This document shows positions 15,107-23,457 of a stretch of 64,000 nucleotides of DNA, piece after piece. Below the pieces are notes generated by a model. The model was not told the origin of the DNA, ran no database searches, and was given only the letters and a program-made list of their open reading frames with translations. Both the position numbers and the translations under genes were made by a program. Source of the stretch: UBA10649 sp965278965 (lineage in GTDB: Bacteria > Actinomycetota > Actinomycetes > S36-B12); assembly GCA_965278965.1 (NCBI GenBank), contig OZ257127.1:1488001-1552000 (forward strand). Direction: 5' to 3'. The first letter of the stretch is position 1, and the number at the start of each line of letters is the position of its first letter.

Positions 15107-16168
15107 CTACACAAGCGCTTGTTCTTCCCCCCGAGGAGGGGCGACCGACTTCCTGCGAACCAAAGCAGGCGCCGGATGATCAACCTTCGCGAGCAGCGGC
15201 CCCGGCTCGCCCAACAGCCGTCGGTGCAACATCAGCACGGCCTGCCGGCCTAGCTCCTGAAGAGGCATCGCGATCGTCGTGAGCGGCGGCGCGAGGTAGT
15301 TGGCGAGCGGAGCATCGTGGAAGGCAACTATCGAGACATCGTGGGGGATCGTGAGACGCGCGTCCCGTACCGCTGCCATCGCTCCCACTGCCGCGGCCAG
15401 CGACGCCGCAGCGACCGCCGTCGGGCGTGGACTGGTCTCCATCAGTGTCGACATGCCCGCATAGCCGTCCGCCTCGTCGAACCCGGCGTGAACTATCAGG
15501 CGTGGTGAGACTGGCGCCCCCGCCTCCTTCATCGCACGCCGGTACCCCTTGATGCGACGACGCGACGTGTCTACGTCGGGCGGACCGGCGAGGCACGCTA
15601 CGCGGACGTGTCCGTGGGCCAGAAGTTCCCGCGTGCCAATGAACATGCCGTACTCGTCGTCCTCGATGATGCGCGGGCCGCGCCCCCCGATCTGACGGTT
15701 GAGCACGACGACGTTGTTCGTCTCGACTAGGTCCTGGGCAGCCCTGTCGGTGGCGACACCACTGGCGAGCAGGAGGCCGTCGACACGGCCTTCGAGGACA
15801 AGCCGGCGGATCGCCTCGTCCGCATGGCCCAGCTCCGAAGCGTCAGCGACGACAAGCACGTAGCCGAGCTCGCGCGCGGCATCACTCGCACCGCGAATGA
15901 TGTCGGCGTAGATGAAGCCTGACACATTCGGAATGAGGAGTCCGATCGTCGACGTGCTACGGACGGCCAGGCTGCGGGCCGTCGCGTTAGGCACGTAACC
16001 GAGCCGACTCGCCGCCTCTCGGATTCGCGTGCGAGTCGCCGGAGTCGCCTTCGTGCGCGGATCATCCCTCAGCACCCGGGACACGGTCGACTGATCGACT
16101 CCGGCTGCCTTGGCCACCTCCGTCAGTGTGACGCCCCGCCGGAGGCCGCGGGCCGGACTGTTCCCCAT
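15107..16168 (-). CDS. LacI family transcriptional regulator
   Basis: A 353-residue repressor. The HTH (TLTEVAKAAGVDQSTVSRVLRDDPRTKATPATRTRIREAASRLGYVPNATARSLA) starts at residue about 14 and is followed by a periplasmic-binding-protein-like sensor domain (TIGLLIPNVSGFIYADIIRGASDAARELGY). Its gene lies inside the island. ACAAGCGCTTGT occurs at its 3' end and at the head of the transporter operon, and a divergent palindrome lies just upstream of its own start, so it most likely controls the whole cluster. A TAAGGT box six bases before the ATG suggests a leaderless message. Confidence 0.88.
   Translation of the reverse strand: MGNSPARGLRRGVTLTEVAKAAGVDQSTVSRVLRDDPRTKATPATRTRIREAASRLGYVPNATARSLAVRSTSTIGLLIPNVSGFIYADIIRGASDAARELGYVLVVADASELGHADEAIRRLVLEGRVDGLLLASGVATDRAAQDLVETNNVVVLNRQIGGRGPRIIEDDEYGMFIGTRELLAHGHVRVACLAGPPDVDTSRRRIKGYRRAMKEAGAPVSPRLIVHAGFDEADGYAGMSTLMETSPRPTAVAAASLAAAVGAMAAVRDARLTIPHDVSIVAFHDAPLANYLAPPLTTIAMPLQELGRQAVLMLHRRLLGEPGPLLAKVDHPAPALVRRKSVAPPRGEEQALV
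15111..15122 (-). promoter_or_regulatory. LacI-type operator ACAAGCGCTTGT before the DMFase-like gene
   Basis: A perfect 12-bp palindrome overlaps the last codons of lacI and lies 30 bases upstream of the DMFase-like start. The wider match GAACAAGCGCTTGT is shared with the operon promoter at 28828. No convincing -35/-10 pair is seen next to it. Confidence 0.6.
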
Positions 16169-16193
16169 GGCGCAACCTTAGTGAGGCGTTGGG

Positions 16194-16205
16194 GCAAACG
16201 GTTGC
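16194..16205 (-). promoter_or_regulatory. LacI-type site GCAACCGTTTGC upstream of lacI
   Basis: On the minus strand the site reads GCAACCGTTTGC, a CG-centred near-palindrome with the CAA-N-CG-N-TTG pattern shared by the island's other operators. It would cover the -35 region of a promoter whose -10 is TAAGGT, suggesting autoregulation. Confidence 0.5.
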
Positions 16206-16213
16206 TTCGATGC

Positions 16214-17701
16214 TCAGCGGGGAACACTGCCGCGGACGTCGACGTCGTCGTACAACGGGTAGAGGTCGCCATGTCGCGGCGCGAAACCCTGCACCCTGCC
16301 CGACCATGCCCACACATCCTCCGGCGTGAGAAGCGGCACGTAGGGGAGGCCGACCATGAAGGCGGACTCGATGGCCTCAGCGGCCCGCCATTGTTCATCC
16401 GCGGTGGTCGAGCGAGCGAACGCGTCGAAGGCCCGGTCCAGCTCCGCGACCGACGAGTGCTGCCAGTTGGGGAACGGCGCCGTTGATGTGTGCGTGAATC
16501 CCTTGAGAGCTTCCACCGGGTCGGGCCACAGCCACTTCGAGATCACGGCATCCGGCCCCGCCTGGACTGCCCGGTAGAACTTCTCGAAGGGTGGGACCGA
16601 TCGCAGTCGCATCACGACACCGACGGCGCGCAGGTCCGATGCGACGAGCTCGCCGACGCGCTGGAAGGTCTCGTCCTGCTGGATCACGCACTCGAACTCA
16701 AGGGGCTGGCCTCGACGCTCGCGAACTCCGGTCGACCCGATGGTCCACCCAAGTCGATCCAGTGCTGCGGATGCCGACTCCACGGACGTCCGGTCTGCGG
16801 GACGCGACTCCCCGTGGAAGTCATGCGAGGGCGGAAGTGGCCCAGCAGAGGGACGGCCGAGGCCGTCAAGCCCCTCGCGCACGAGACGGGTTCGGTCGAT
16901 GGCCAGGCTCAACGCGTGTCGCATCGACGGGTCGTCGAACTGCAGGTCGGTACGCCGCCAGTCAAGGCTCAGGTACATCGAGGAGGGCTGCGGGAAGCGC
17001 GCGACCACGAAGCGCGGATCGCCTTCGATCTGCCTCAATCCGGATGCGTCGAGAGCATGCGCGCAGGCGACCCTCCCCTCGACGAGTGCGGCCAGTCGCT
17101 CACCCGCGCTCGGTATGGACTCCCACATCGCCGACTGCGCGCGGTCCTGGCGTCCGTCCGCGCGCCGCGTGACGACTCGCTGTGGACTCCAGCTCTCGAG
17201 CCGGTACGGGCCAGTCCCGTCGACGACGCTCGTGCCGAAGTCGTCCGGTGCCGCCAACCGGGCCGCCTCGTTGTGGATCGCCGTGTGGGTGCCCCACAGC
17301 AAGGTATGGAGGCGAGGATGAGGGAAGTGCAGATGCAGGCGTAGTCGACGCGAGTCGAGCGCCTCGACGCGATCCACCGGATCCCAGTACCACAGCTGAC
17401 GTCCCCCCGGGAGCACGTGCATGTCCCAGCGCAGGGCGTCGAGCGCAGAGACGACCGCCGGCGCGTCGCAAGCGGAGCCCGAATGGAAGCGGAGGTCCTC
17501 ACGAAGAACGACCGTCCATCGAAGACCGTCACTGGACACCGTCCAGGACTCGGCCATACGCGGCCGCGGAGCTCCGTCGCTCCCACGTACGAGGAGCGTC
17601 TCGTACACGCCGACGGCGGGCGGGTCGACGTGAGCCGAGTGAGGGTCGAGGGTCGAGAAGCCGTACTCGAATGCCTCGCGATACGTGCTTCCTGCAGTCA
17701 C
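16214..17701 (-). CDS. Family 5 solute-binding-protein homologue without signal peptide
   Basis: A 495-residue SBP_bac_5 (peptide/nickel type) protein, but the mature fold begins at residue 6 (TYREAFEYGFSTLDPHSAHVDPP) and there is no signal peptide or lipobox. The GTG 17701 start overlaps the EthD stop (GTGA), and nothing exportable lies upstream in frame. It is a paralogue of the exported binding protein at 27083: LGWTIGSTGVRERRGQPLEF matches AGWTIGSDGIREKAGKKLSF, and KWLWPDPVEALKGF matches KWLWSSPIDVVSLF. It is therefore probably cytoplasmic and may sense or buffer the ligand. A truncated import protein is the alternative. Confidence 0.75.
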   Translation of the reverse strand: MTAGSTYREAFEYGFSTLDPHSAHVDPPAVGVYETLLVRGSDGAPRPRMAESWTVSSDGLRWTVVLREDLRFHSGSACDAPAVVSALDALRWDMHVLPGGRQLWYWDPVDRVEALDSRRLRLHLHFPHPRLHTLLWGTHTAIHNEAARLAAPDDFGTSVVDGTGPYRLESWSPQRVVTRRADGRQDRAQSAMWESIPSAGERLAALVEGRVACAHALDASGLRQIEGDPRFVVARFPQPSSMYLSLDWRRTDLQFDDPSMRHALSLAIDRTRLVREGLDGLGRPSAGPLPPSHDFHGESRPADRTSVESASAALDRLGWTIGSTGVRERRGQPLEFECVIQQDETFQRVGELVASDLRAVGVVMRLRSVPPFEKFYRAVQAGPDAVISKWLWPDPVEALKGFTHTSTAPFPNWQHSSVAELDRAFDAFARSTTADEQWRAAEAIESAFMVGLPYVPLLTPEDVWAWSGRVQGFAPRHGDLYPLYDDVDVRGSVPR

Positions 17702-18012
17702 CGCTGACGCTCTTCTGGGGTGACGACGACTGCGCGCAGCGTCGCGGCTTCGTCCGTGAAGGTCGCGGTGTGCGTGCGAAGGCGTCGAGCAACGTCCGTC
17801 GCCAAGGCCGCGTCCAGGTCGTCCTGCGAGTCGAAGCCGAGATAGCCGATGCCGTCGATGGACGCGCCCGGATCGACGGTCGGTTGGAAGCACACCTCCC
17901 GGATGCCGGGCAGCGTCTCCGCAAGCGCACGGTGGTCGACCATCCACGCGTGCAGGAACTCCTCACGGTCGAGGTGAGGCGCGCGTCGGAGAACGACGAA
18001 GTAGCGGATCAC
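17698..18012 (-). CDS. EthD domain (dimeric alpha-beta barrel) protein
   Basis: A 104-residue ferredoxin-like protein: MIRYFVVLRRAPHLDREEFLHAWMVDHRALAETLPGI is the EthD pattern, and the second half carries YLGFDSQDDLDAAL. Members form dimers that bind small hydrophobic molecules, as seen in ether, polyketide and aromatic degradation, sometimes with isomerase or dehalogenating roles. Both ends overlap neighbours by four bases (ATGA/GTGA). The precise step in the island is unknown. Confidence 0.8.
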   Translation of the reverse strand: MIRYFVVLRRAPHLDREEFLHAWMVDHRALAETLPGIREVCFQPTVDPGASIDGIGYLGFDSQDDLDAALATDVARRLRTHTATFTDEAATLRAVVVTPEERQR

Positions 18013-19301
18013 GGCGTACCTGAGGCCGCCGCGACAAGCATCGAGGACGCCGGCATCGCATCCGGTCGGAACAGCCGACCAGCTCTCCAGATCGTTGCTG
18101 GCCGCTCGACCGAAGTCACGTCCTCGCTCACGTCGCCGTCCAAGAGGAGCAGGTCTGCCTGCAACCCCACCGCTATCGACCCGACCTGGTCGGCGATTCC
18201 GAATGCTCGAGCCGGCTCGAGCGTGCCGCTCAGCAGAGCAGCGCCCAGCGGGACGCCGACCTCACGGTGCAACGCCACAACCGCCTGACCGACTCTTCCG
18301 TGGGAAACGCCGGGCACACCGGCGTCCGTGCCGGCTAGCAGGACGACGCCGGCCGTGTGCATGCGGCTGAACAGGGGGATCATCTGCCGCCGTTGCTCGT
18401 GACGACGATTCGATGCGGCCACGCCATCACTCGACTCGAGCGCGCCTACCGTGATCGTCGCATCGACGACCGTCCCGGCCTCGACGAGTCCGGCCAGCGT
18501 CGCATCGGCGAGCACGAAGTTGCCCTCCGTGTCCTGGCAGGACGCATGCGCGATGACGGTCGCCCCGCACGCCGCGGCGAGCGCTATCGCATGCTCGCTG
18601 TGGGCGTGCACCACCAGTGGCTTGCCCAGCCGCTGGCACTCCGCACCGAGCGCAACCATGGTCTCGTCCGGATACTGGAGCCTTCGAGGATTGCTCCCGG
18701 CGGTGAGGTTGCCTCCGGTGAGCATGATCTTGATGAAGTCGACACCGTCCTGCGTGAGACGTCGCGCAAGGCGGATGACCTCGTCAGTGGTGTCGGCGAC
18801 TCCCCCGAGCCAGTGGCAGTGGCCGGCCGTCGTGGTGATCGGCGGCCCGCTCACCACGATCCCCGGGCTCGCGATCACGCCGGCGGCCGCAGCTCGCTTG
18901 ACCGCGAGCATGACCTCCGCTCGCCCCCCGCAGTCCACCACGGTCGTCACGCCGCAGGAGAGTGCCCGTTGTGCGTTGCCGAACGCCCGTGCCACCTGCT
19001 CGTGCGTCGTCTCGGCCGACGAATCCCCGAAGACGCCGCCCTCCGGTCCGAAAGTCAGGTGCACATGACCATCGACGAGTCCGGGCATGAGAGTTGCCGA
19101 ATCGGACGCGACGACTCGATCGGCCGGCAGGCCGTGGGCACCCGTTGCAACCACGTCGATGATCGCGTCGTCCTCGACCACGACGTCGAGCCCGCTGCGA
19201 AGCTCTCCAGTCGGGAGCAGCACATTTCGAGGGCTGATGGCCCACGGCCCGGCGGCCATCCCGCGCTCAGGCCCCATCGGTGAGGGATCGTGCCGTTGCA
19301 T
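18009..19301 (-). CDS. Metal-dependent amidohydrolase (imidazolonepropionase/prolidase-like)
   Basis: A 430-residue TIM-barrel hydrolase. Metal-site candidates are HVH (79-81), K191 in FIKIMLTGG (possible carboxylated Lys), H232/H234 in VVHAHSEHA, H252 in AHAS and D326 in GTDAG, a full amidohydrolase set. The C-terminus has a small second barrel (GSIAVGLQADLLLLDGD). Members cleave cyclic amides, imides or Xaa-Pro dipeptides. ATG 19301 follows GAGG. It lies 18 bases after the MBL gene and overlaps the EthD gene. The substrate is not assignable. Confidence 0.85.
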   Translation of the reverse strand: MQRHDPSPMGPERGMAAGPWAISPRNVLLPTGELRSGLDVVVEDDAIIDVVATGAHGLPADRVVASDSATLMPGLVDGHVHLTFGPEGGVFGDSSAETTHEQVARAFGNAQRALSCGVTTVVDCGGRAEVMLAVKRAAAAGVIASPGIVVSGPPITTTAGHCHWLGGVADTTDEVIRLARRLTQDGVDFIKIMLTGGNLTAGSNPRRLQYPDETMVALGAECQRLGKPLVVHAHSEHAIALAAACGATVIAHASCQDTEGNFVLADATLAGLVEAGTVVDATITVGALESSDGVAASNRRHEQRRQMIPLFSRMHTAGVVLLAGTDAGVPGVSHGRVGQAVVALHREVGVPLGAALLSGTLEPARAFGIADQVGSIAVGLQADLLLLDGDVSEDVTSVERPATIWRAGRLFRPDAMPASSMLVAAASGTP

Positions 19302-19319
19302 CGTGGCCTCAGTTCCTCG

Positions 19320-20063
19320 TCACAGGAGGCTCGGCGGGAGGCCGATCCGGTTGAACTGATCTGCCGCCAGCTGGACGTGCCGGCGGCCGTTCTCCAACGA
19401 GAAGTTGAGGTGGCCCGGCATCAGAGCACCGAACTCGTACTCGAGGAGCTTGTTCATGGACTTCGCGTACTCCTGGACACTCGAGTCCGCGACGTTCTGA
19501 AGAATGATCTTGCCGCCCCAGAAGACGTGGTCGCCTGTGAAGAGGTAGCTCTTCCCCATGCCGGTCACCAGGAAGTTCATGTGACCGTTGCAGTGCCCGT
19601 CGGTGTCGATCGCCGTGAGCTCGAAGTCGCCGGCTGAGAAGGTCTGCTCGTGCGTGAGCTCGACGTCGATCTCGCACGGTTCCCAGACGAACTCGCTGGG
19701 ATAGAACCCGAAGGACTTCGCCCAGGTCAGCCCGATCGTCTCCTCGTCCCCGGCGCGGACTGTCGGCGCGGCACGCTCGGAGATCGCGATGGCGAGATCG
19801 TCGCCGAGCTGCCCGCGCATGTATGCCAAGGCCCCGGCGTGGTCGGCGTGATAGTGGGTGACGAAGAGCCGGGTGATGTTGCCCGGGTCCAGCCCATCGG
19901 CCTTGATGTTCGCCAGCACCCGGTCTCCGCCATCGAACCCGGCGTCGATGAGCCACAGCTCGTCACCGGTGTCGATCACGTAGCTGTTGCTGTCGAGCCG
20001 GTTCGACAGGTTGTACCCGTAGTCGCCGCCTCCGACGATGTACATGCTCTCGTTGATCTTCAC
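19320..20063 (-). CDS. MBL-fold metallo-hydrolase
   Basis: A 247-residue metallo-beta-lactamase-fold protein. It has the di-zinc motif THYHADHAG (69-77), later ligands DTDGHCNGHMNF, TGDHVF and MPGH. It lacks a signal peptide and resembles the glyoxalase II/lactonase-like group (AttM/quorum-quenching relatives), which cleave thioesters or lactones. It sits between the SDR and amidohydrolase genes with a four-base overlap at its start. A lactone or thioester intermediate of the same pathway is a reasonable guess. Confidence 0.83.
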   Translation of the reverse strand: MKINESMYIVGGGDYGYNLSNRLDSNSYVIDTGDELWLIDAGFDGGDRVLANIKADGLDPGNITRLFVTHYHADHAGALAYMRGQLGDDLAIAISERAAPTVRAGDEETIGLTWAKSFGFYPSEFVWEPCEIDVELTHEQTFSAGDFELTAIDTDGHCNGHMNFLVTGMGKSYLFTGDHVFWGGKIILQNVADSSVQEYAKSMNKLLEYEFGALMPGHLNFSLENGRRHVQLAADQFNRIGLPPSLL

Positions 20064-20869
20064 TTCGCCACCAGCTCCTCAGGGATCGAGTAGCTGTGGG
20101 CCCGCAGTCCACCGTCGACGATGATGTTCTGCCCCGTCACGTAACCCGCATCGTCCGACGCGAGATAGGCGAATGCAGCAGCGATCTCCTCGGCCTTGCC
20201 GAGACGCTTCATCGGCACGAGCGGCCAGTACGCGCGCGCCTTCTCCATGGCTTCGTCGCTGCCCAGCACATCGCGGGACTGCGGGGTGTCGAGCGGCCCG
20301 GGGCTCACCGCGTTGACCCGGACCCCATAGTCAACGAGCTCGATCGCCATCGTCTGCGTCAGGTTGACGATGCCGGCCTTGGCCGCCCCGTAGTGGGCGT
20401 ACTCCTTGGATGCTCCCAGAGCGGAGACCGAGGCCGTGTACATGATCGACCCGCTCGTCCGGCGCTCGACCATCGCGCGTGCCGCGACCTGGCCGAGGAC
20501 GAAGCTCGCGCGGAGCATCACGGCCATCACGCGGTCCCAGTCGTCCCGCGGCATCTCGAGGAACGGACTGGCCGAATGCGCCGGAGCGTTGCTGACCAGC
20601 AGATCCAACCGGCCGAAGCGCTCGGTCGCAGCAGCGACGAAGCGCTCGCAGTCCTCGTCGACCGACACATCGCCGACGACGGGAATGACCGTGGCTCCGC
20701 TCGCCGCGGCGACCTCCTCCACCACGCTCGGGAGAGCGGCAGCATTACGATCGGCGACGATGACGGCTTCAGCTCCCTCCTGGGCGAACCGGTGAGCAGT
20801 TGCGCGGCCGACGCCGCTCGCCCCGCCAGTGATCAGCGCGACCTTTCCCGTCAGTCTCCGACAGCTCAT
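20060..20869 (-). CDS. Short-chain dehydrogenase/reductase
   Basis: A 269-residue Rossmann enzyme: cofactor motif TGGASGVG (14-21), NAP(A) loop (SNAPAH), and catalytic SASKEYAHYGAAK with Tyr160 and Lys164. The ending GYVTGQNIIVDGG is typical of FabG-like and alcohol-oxidising SDRs. It would interconvert an alcohol and ketone with NAD(P). Position between the E1 subunits and the MBL protein suggests it makes the keto group needed by the TPP enzyme. Confidence 0.87.
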   Translation of the reverse strand: MSCRRLTGKVALITGGASGVGRATAHRFAQEGAEAVIVADRNAAALPSVVEEVAAASGATVIPVVGDVSVDEDCERFVAAATERFGRLDLLVSNAPAHSASPFLEMPRDDWDRVMAVMLRASFVLGQVAARAMVERRTSGSIMYTASVSALGASKEYAHYGAAKAGIVNLTQTMAIELVDYGVRVNAVSPGPLDTPQSRDVLGSDEAMEKARAYWPLVPMKRLGKAEEIAAAFAYLASDDAGYVTGQNIIVDGGLRAHSYSIPEELVAK

Positions 20870-21864
20870 GCGACGAACTCCTTCGATAGTGAGGTGATGG
20901 CATCGACGATCTCGTTGGTCGCCGGGAGAACGTGGGAGGACAGGATCGGGCTCGACGGGATCGGAACGGGACGGCCCCCGACCCGCCGTACCGCCAGCAG
21001 GTCGGTTCCGAGCTCCTCGGCGACGGTCGCCACGACCTCCGCCCCGAAGCCAGCCGATCGATTCGCCTCGTGAACGACGACGAGGCGCCGAGTGCGAGCG
21101 ACGGAGGCCAGGACGGTGTGGCGGTCCCAGGGCGCGATCCAGCGCAGGTCGATGACCTCACAGGAGACACCGATCTCCGCGACGATGTCCGCGGCCTCGA
21201 CTGCCCAGGCGCGGGAGGTCCCCCACGCGACCACCGTGACGTCGTCACCCGCACGCACGATGTCCGCGCAGCCGACCCGTCCGTGTCCTGTGCCGCCGGC
21301 GACCTCGCCCTTGGACGGGTACAGCCAACGAGACTCGATCACCAGGACGGGATCGTCGAGCGCGACCGCGTCGCGCAGCATGCCGTACGCATCTTGTGGG
21401 GTCGCTGGCACGGCGACGCGAAGGCCGGGCACGTGGGCGAACATCGCCTCGACGCTCTGGCTGTGCTGAGCGCACGAACCGGGGGTGCTTCCTTGCTGCG
21501 TACGGATCACCAACGGTGCCGCTAGTCGGCCACGCGAGACGTAGCGCGAGTTCGCCACCTGGTTGACGATCTGGTCCATCGCCACGAACAGGAAGTCGGC
21601 ATACATGATCTCGACGATCGGACGTAGTCCTCCCCAGGCAGCGCCCAAGGCCGAGCCGATCATGGCCGACTCCGAGATCGGCGTGTCGAACACGCGGTCG
21701 CCGAACTGCCCGTGCAGACCTTTCGAGGCACCGAACGGCCCGTTGGGCACAGCGACGTCCTCACCGAAGAGGATCACCCGTGGGTCGTCAGACAGGCTGT
21801 CGTGAAGAGCGCGGTTGACCGCTCGGATGTACGACAGCTCCGTCGTCTCAGCTGGCGTAGACAT
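20866..21864 (-). CDS. 2-oxoacid/acetoin dehydrogenase E1 component, beta subunit
   Basis: A 332-residue beta subunit of the E1 (pyruvate/2-oxoisovalerate/acetoin dehydrogenase) family. The pattern LFGEDVAVPNGPFGASKGLHGQFGDRVFDTPISESAMIGSALGAAWGGLRPIVEIMYADF is diagnostic. It pairs with the alpha subunit encoded next to it; their ends overlap by 17 bases. No lipoyl-domain E2 or E3 gene is in the island, so the partners must come from elsewhere or the enzyme uses another acceptor. Confidence 0.88.
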   Translation of the reverse strand: MSTPAETTELSYIRAVNRALHDSLSDDPRVILFGEDVAVPNGPFGASKGLHGQFGDRVFDTPISESAMIGSALGAAWGGLRPIVEIMYADFLFVAMDQIVNQVANSRYVSRGRLAAPLVIRTQQGSTPGSCAQHSQSVEAMFAHVPGLRVAVPATPQDAYGMLRDAVALDDPVLVIESRWLYPSKGEVAGGTGHGRVGCADIVRAGDDVTVVAWGTSRAWAVEAADIVAEIGVSCEVIDLRWIAPWDRHTVLASVARTRRLVVVHEANRSAGFGAEVVATVAEELGTDLLAVRRVGGRPVPIPSSPILSSHVLPATNEIVDAITSLSKEFVA

Positions 21865-22786
21865 CTTCTGTCACTCCCGTCGGGTCCGGCAAGGGCATGC
21901 GCTCGGCCTGGGCGAAGACATCACTCACGACCTCGCGGGCCGCGCGGTCTCGGGCCAGGGTGACGTCCTGCGGAAGCCTTTCCCGCGCCAGCGTCAACGG
22001 ATCACTAAGGCGCCATTCCTCCAGCTCGCCGGGGGGTCGGTACTGCTGGGCGTCGCCGGAGTAGTGGCCACCGAGTCGACGGGTCATCGCCTCGACGAGC
22101 ACCGGTCTCGGGCCAGCGACGGCCGCAGACCGGGCCTGGCCGATCACCTCAGCGACCGCGACCGGATCGTTCCCGTCCACGGAGAACGCGGTCATCGCAT
22201 ATGCGTCGGCTCGACGGGTCGCGGGCACGGCCGTGAGCAGATCCGATGGTGTCATCTCGACGTATCCGTTGTTCTCGACGACGACGATGAGCGGGACGCC
22301 AAGGACCGCGGCCATGTTCAGGGCCTCGTGGACGTTTCCCTGGTTCATCGCGCCATCGCCGATCGACACGAGTGTGACGGCGCCCCGGCCCGCGCGAGCA
22401 CACGCCATTGCCAAGCCCAGGGCGATGGGAACGCCTGCGCCGACGATCGAGTTCTCGCCGTAGAAGCCGTGCTGAGGACCGGACAGGTAGGCGGAGCCGC
22501 CCCGACCGCCGTTCAGCTCGGAGTTGCGGCCCAAGATCTCCGCCACGAGCTGCACGGCGGGAACACCGCGGGCAAGCGCCCAGCCATGCCCTCGGTACGT
22601 GGCGATCACCGGATCGTCCGCGCTGAGCGCTGCGCATGCTCCGACCGGTACCGCCTCCTGGCCGATGCACAGGTGAGTCGAGCCGGCGACACGGCCGTCC
22701 TGCACGGCTCGGTACAGCTCCTCCTCGATGAGTCGGATCTCGACCATCTGTTGGTACATCGCCTCAAGATCAAGCGGTGCGCTCAC
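21848..22786 (-). CDS. TPP-dependent dehydrogenase E1 component, alpha subunit
   Basis: A 312-residue E1 alpha subunit. The thiamine diphosphate motif GDGAMNQGNVHEALNMAA ... VENN is present (G143 to N173), preceded by YRGHGWALARGV. GTG 22786 overlaps the upstream stop (GTGA). Size and sequence resemble AcoA/PdhA-like subunits. With the beta subunit it would decarboxylate a 2-oxoacid or cleave a 2-hydroxyketone such as acetoin; neither substrate can be chosen from the sequence. Confidence 0.88.
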   Translation of the reverse strand: MSAPLDLEAMYQQMVEIRLIEEELYRAVQDGRVAGSTHLCIGQEAVPVGACAALSADDPVIATYRGHGWALARGVPAVQLVAEILGRNSELNGGRGGSAYLSGPQHGFYGENSIVGAGVPIALGLAMACARAGRGAVTLVSIGDGAMNQGNVHEALNMAAVLGVPLIVVVENNGYVEMTPSDLLTAVPATRRADAYAMTAFSVDGNDPVAVAEVIGQARSAAVAGPRPVLVEAMTRRLGGHYSGDAQQYRPPGELEEWRLSDPLTLARERLPQDVTLARDRAAREVVSDVFAQAERMPLPDPTGVTEDVYAS

Positions 22787-23457
22787 CGGCCACCTTCCCT
22801 CGTGTTGACTCCCGCGGCACGCCAGTAGGTCGCGTGCTCCGCGAGGAACGATGCGATCGCGCTGCCCGCTTGCAGCGACCAGGAGGGCCGCCCTCCCGCG
22901 AGCGCCGCGTACTTGTGCGCGAAGACGCGTCCGGCGAAGGCGCGCGATCTCCGCGCGACGATCGCAGCGAACCGATCGGCTTCCTGGTCGTGCGGATCGA
23001 GGACGCAGATCGACGGCAGGGCGGCCCACGCGCCGCCCGAGAACTCGTCGTCACCGATCTCGCTCCGTGGCGAGACCAGCGCGTAGGCCGCGACGACTCC
23101 CAACGGCTGCGACCGCAGGAGCAGATCGGCTGCCCGTCCCTCGGCCACCACGACCACGGGGGAGTTCCCGGAGCCGGCGTAGAGCAAGGCCGACTCGACG
23201 GCGGCGCGGCCGTCCTCGGCGAGGACGCCGCTGCTCAGCCCGCTACCCGGTAGGTCGAGCAGGATCGTGTCGAGGGCGATTCGACGTAGCGGATCCACGA
23301 ACTGCCGCATCCGGTCGAGGTCGGCTCCAACGTCGTGGATGAGGACACATCGGCCGAGTCCGCGCTCGACATCCCTTCTTTCGGCCAGGCACACGGCGCC
23401 GGAGGCGAGCGCAAGCTCGACGATCGTGACGCCGTCCACCTGGGATCGGGCCGTCAT
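22783..23457 (-). CDS. Degenerate alpha/beta-hydrolase-fold protein
   Basis: A 224-residue protein with the strand-helix order of an alpha/beta hydrolase (CVLIHDVGADLDRM, ILLDLPGSGLSS, VVVVAEGRAADLLL). The nucleophile elbow GxSxG is replaced by AEGRA, with Glu near position 106, so classical hydrolysis is doubtful. AcoC-type acetoin dehydrogenase E2 proteins carry such a fold behind a lipoyl domain; here the lipoyl domain is missing. It may be an E1-associated accessory protein. Both ends overlap neighbours by four bases. Confidence 0.6.
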   Translation of the reverse strand: MTARSQVDGVTIVELALASGAVCLAERRDVERGLGRCVLIHDVGADLDRMRQFVDPLRRIALDTILLDLPGSGLSSGVLAEDGRAAVESALLYAGSGNSPVVVVAEGRAADLLLRSQPLGVVAAYALVSPRSEIGDDEFSGGAWAALPSICVLDPHDQEADRFAAIVARRSRAFAGRVFAHKYAALAGGRPSWSLQAGSAIASFLAEHATYWRAAGVNTREGGR

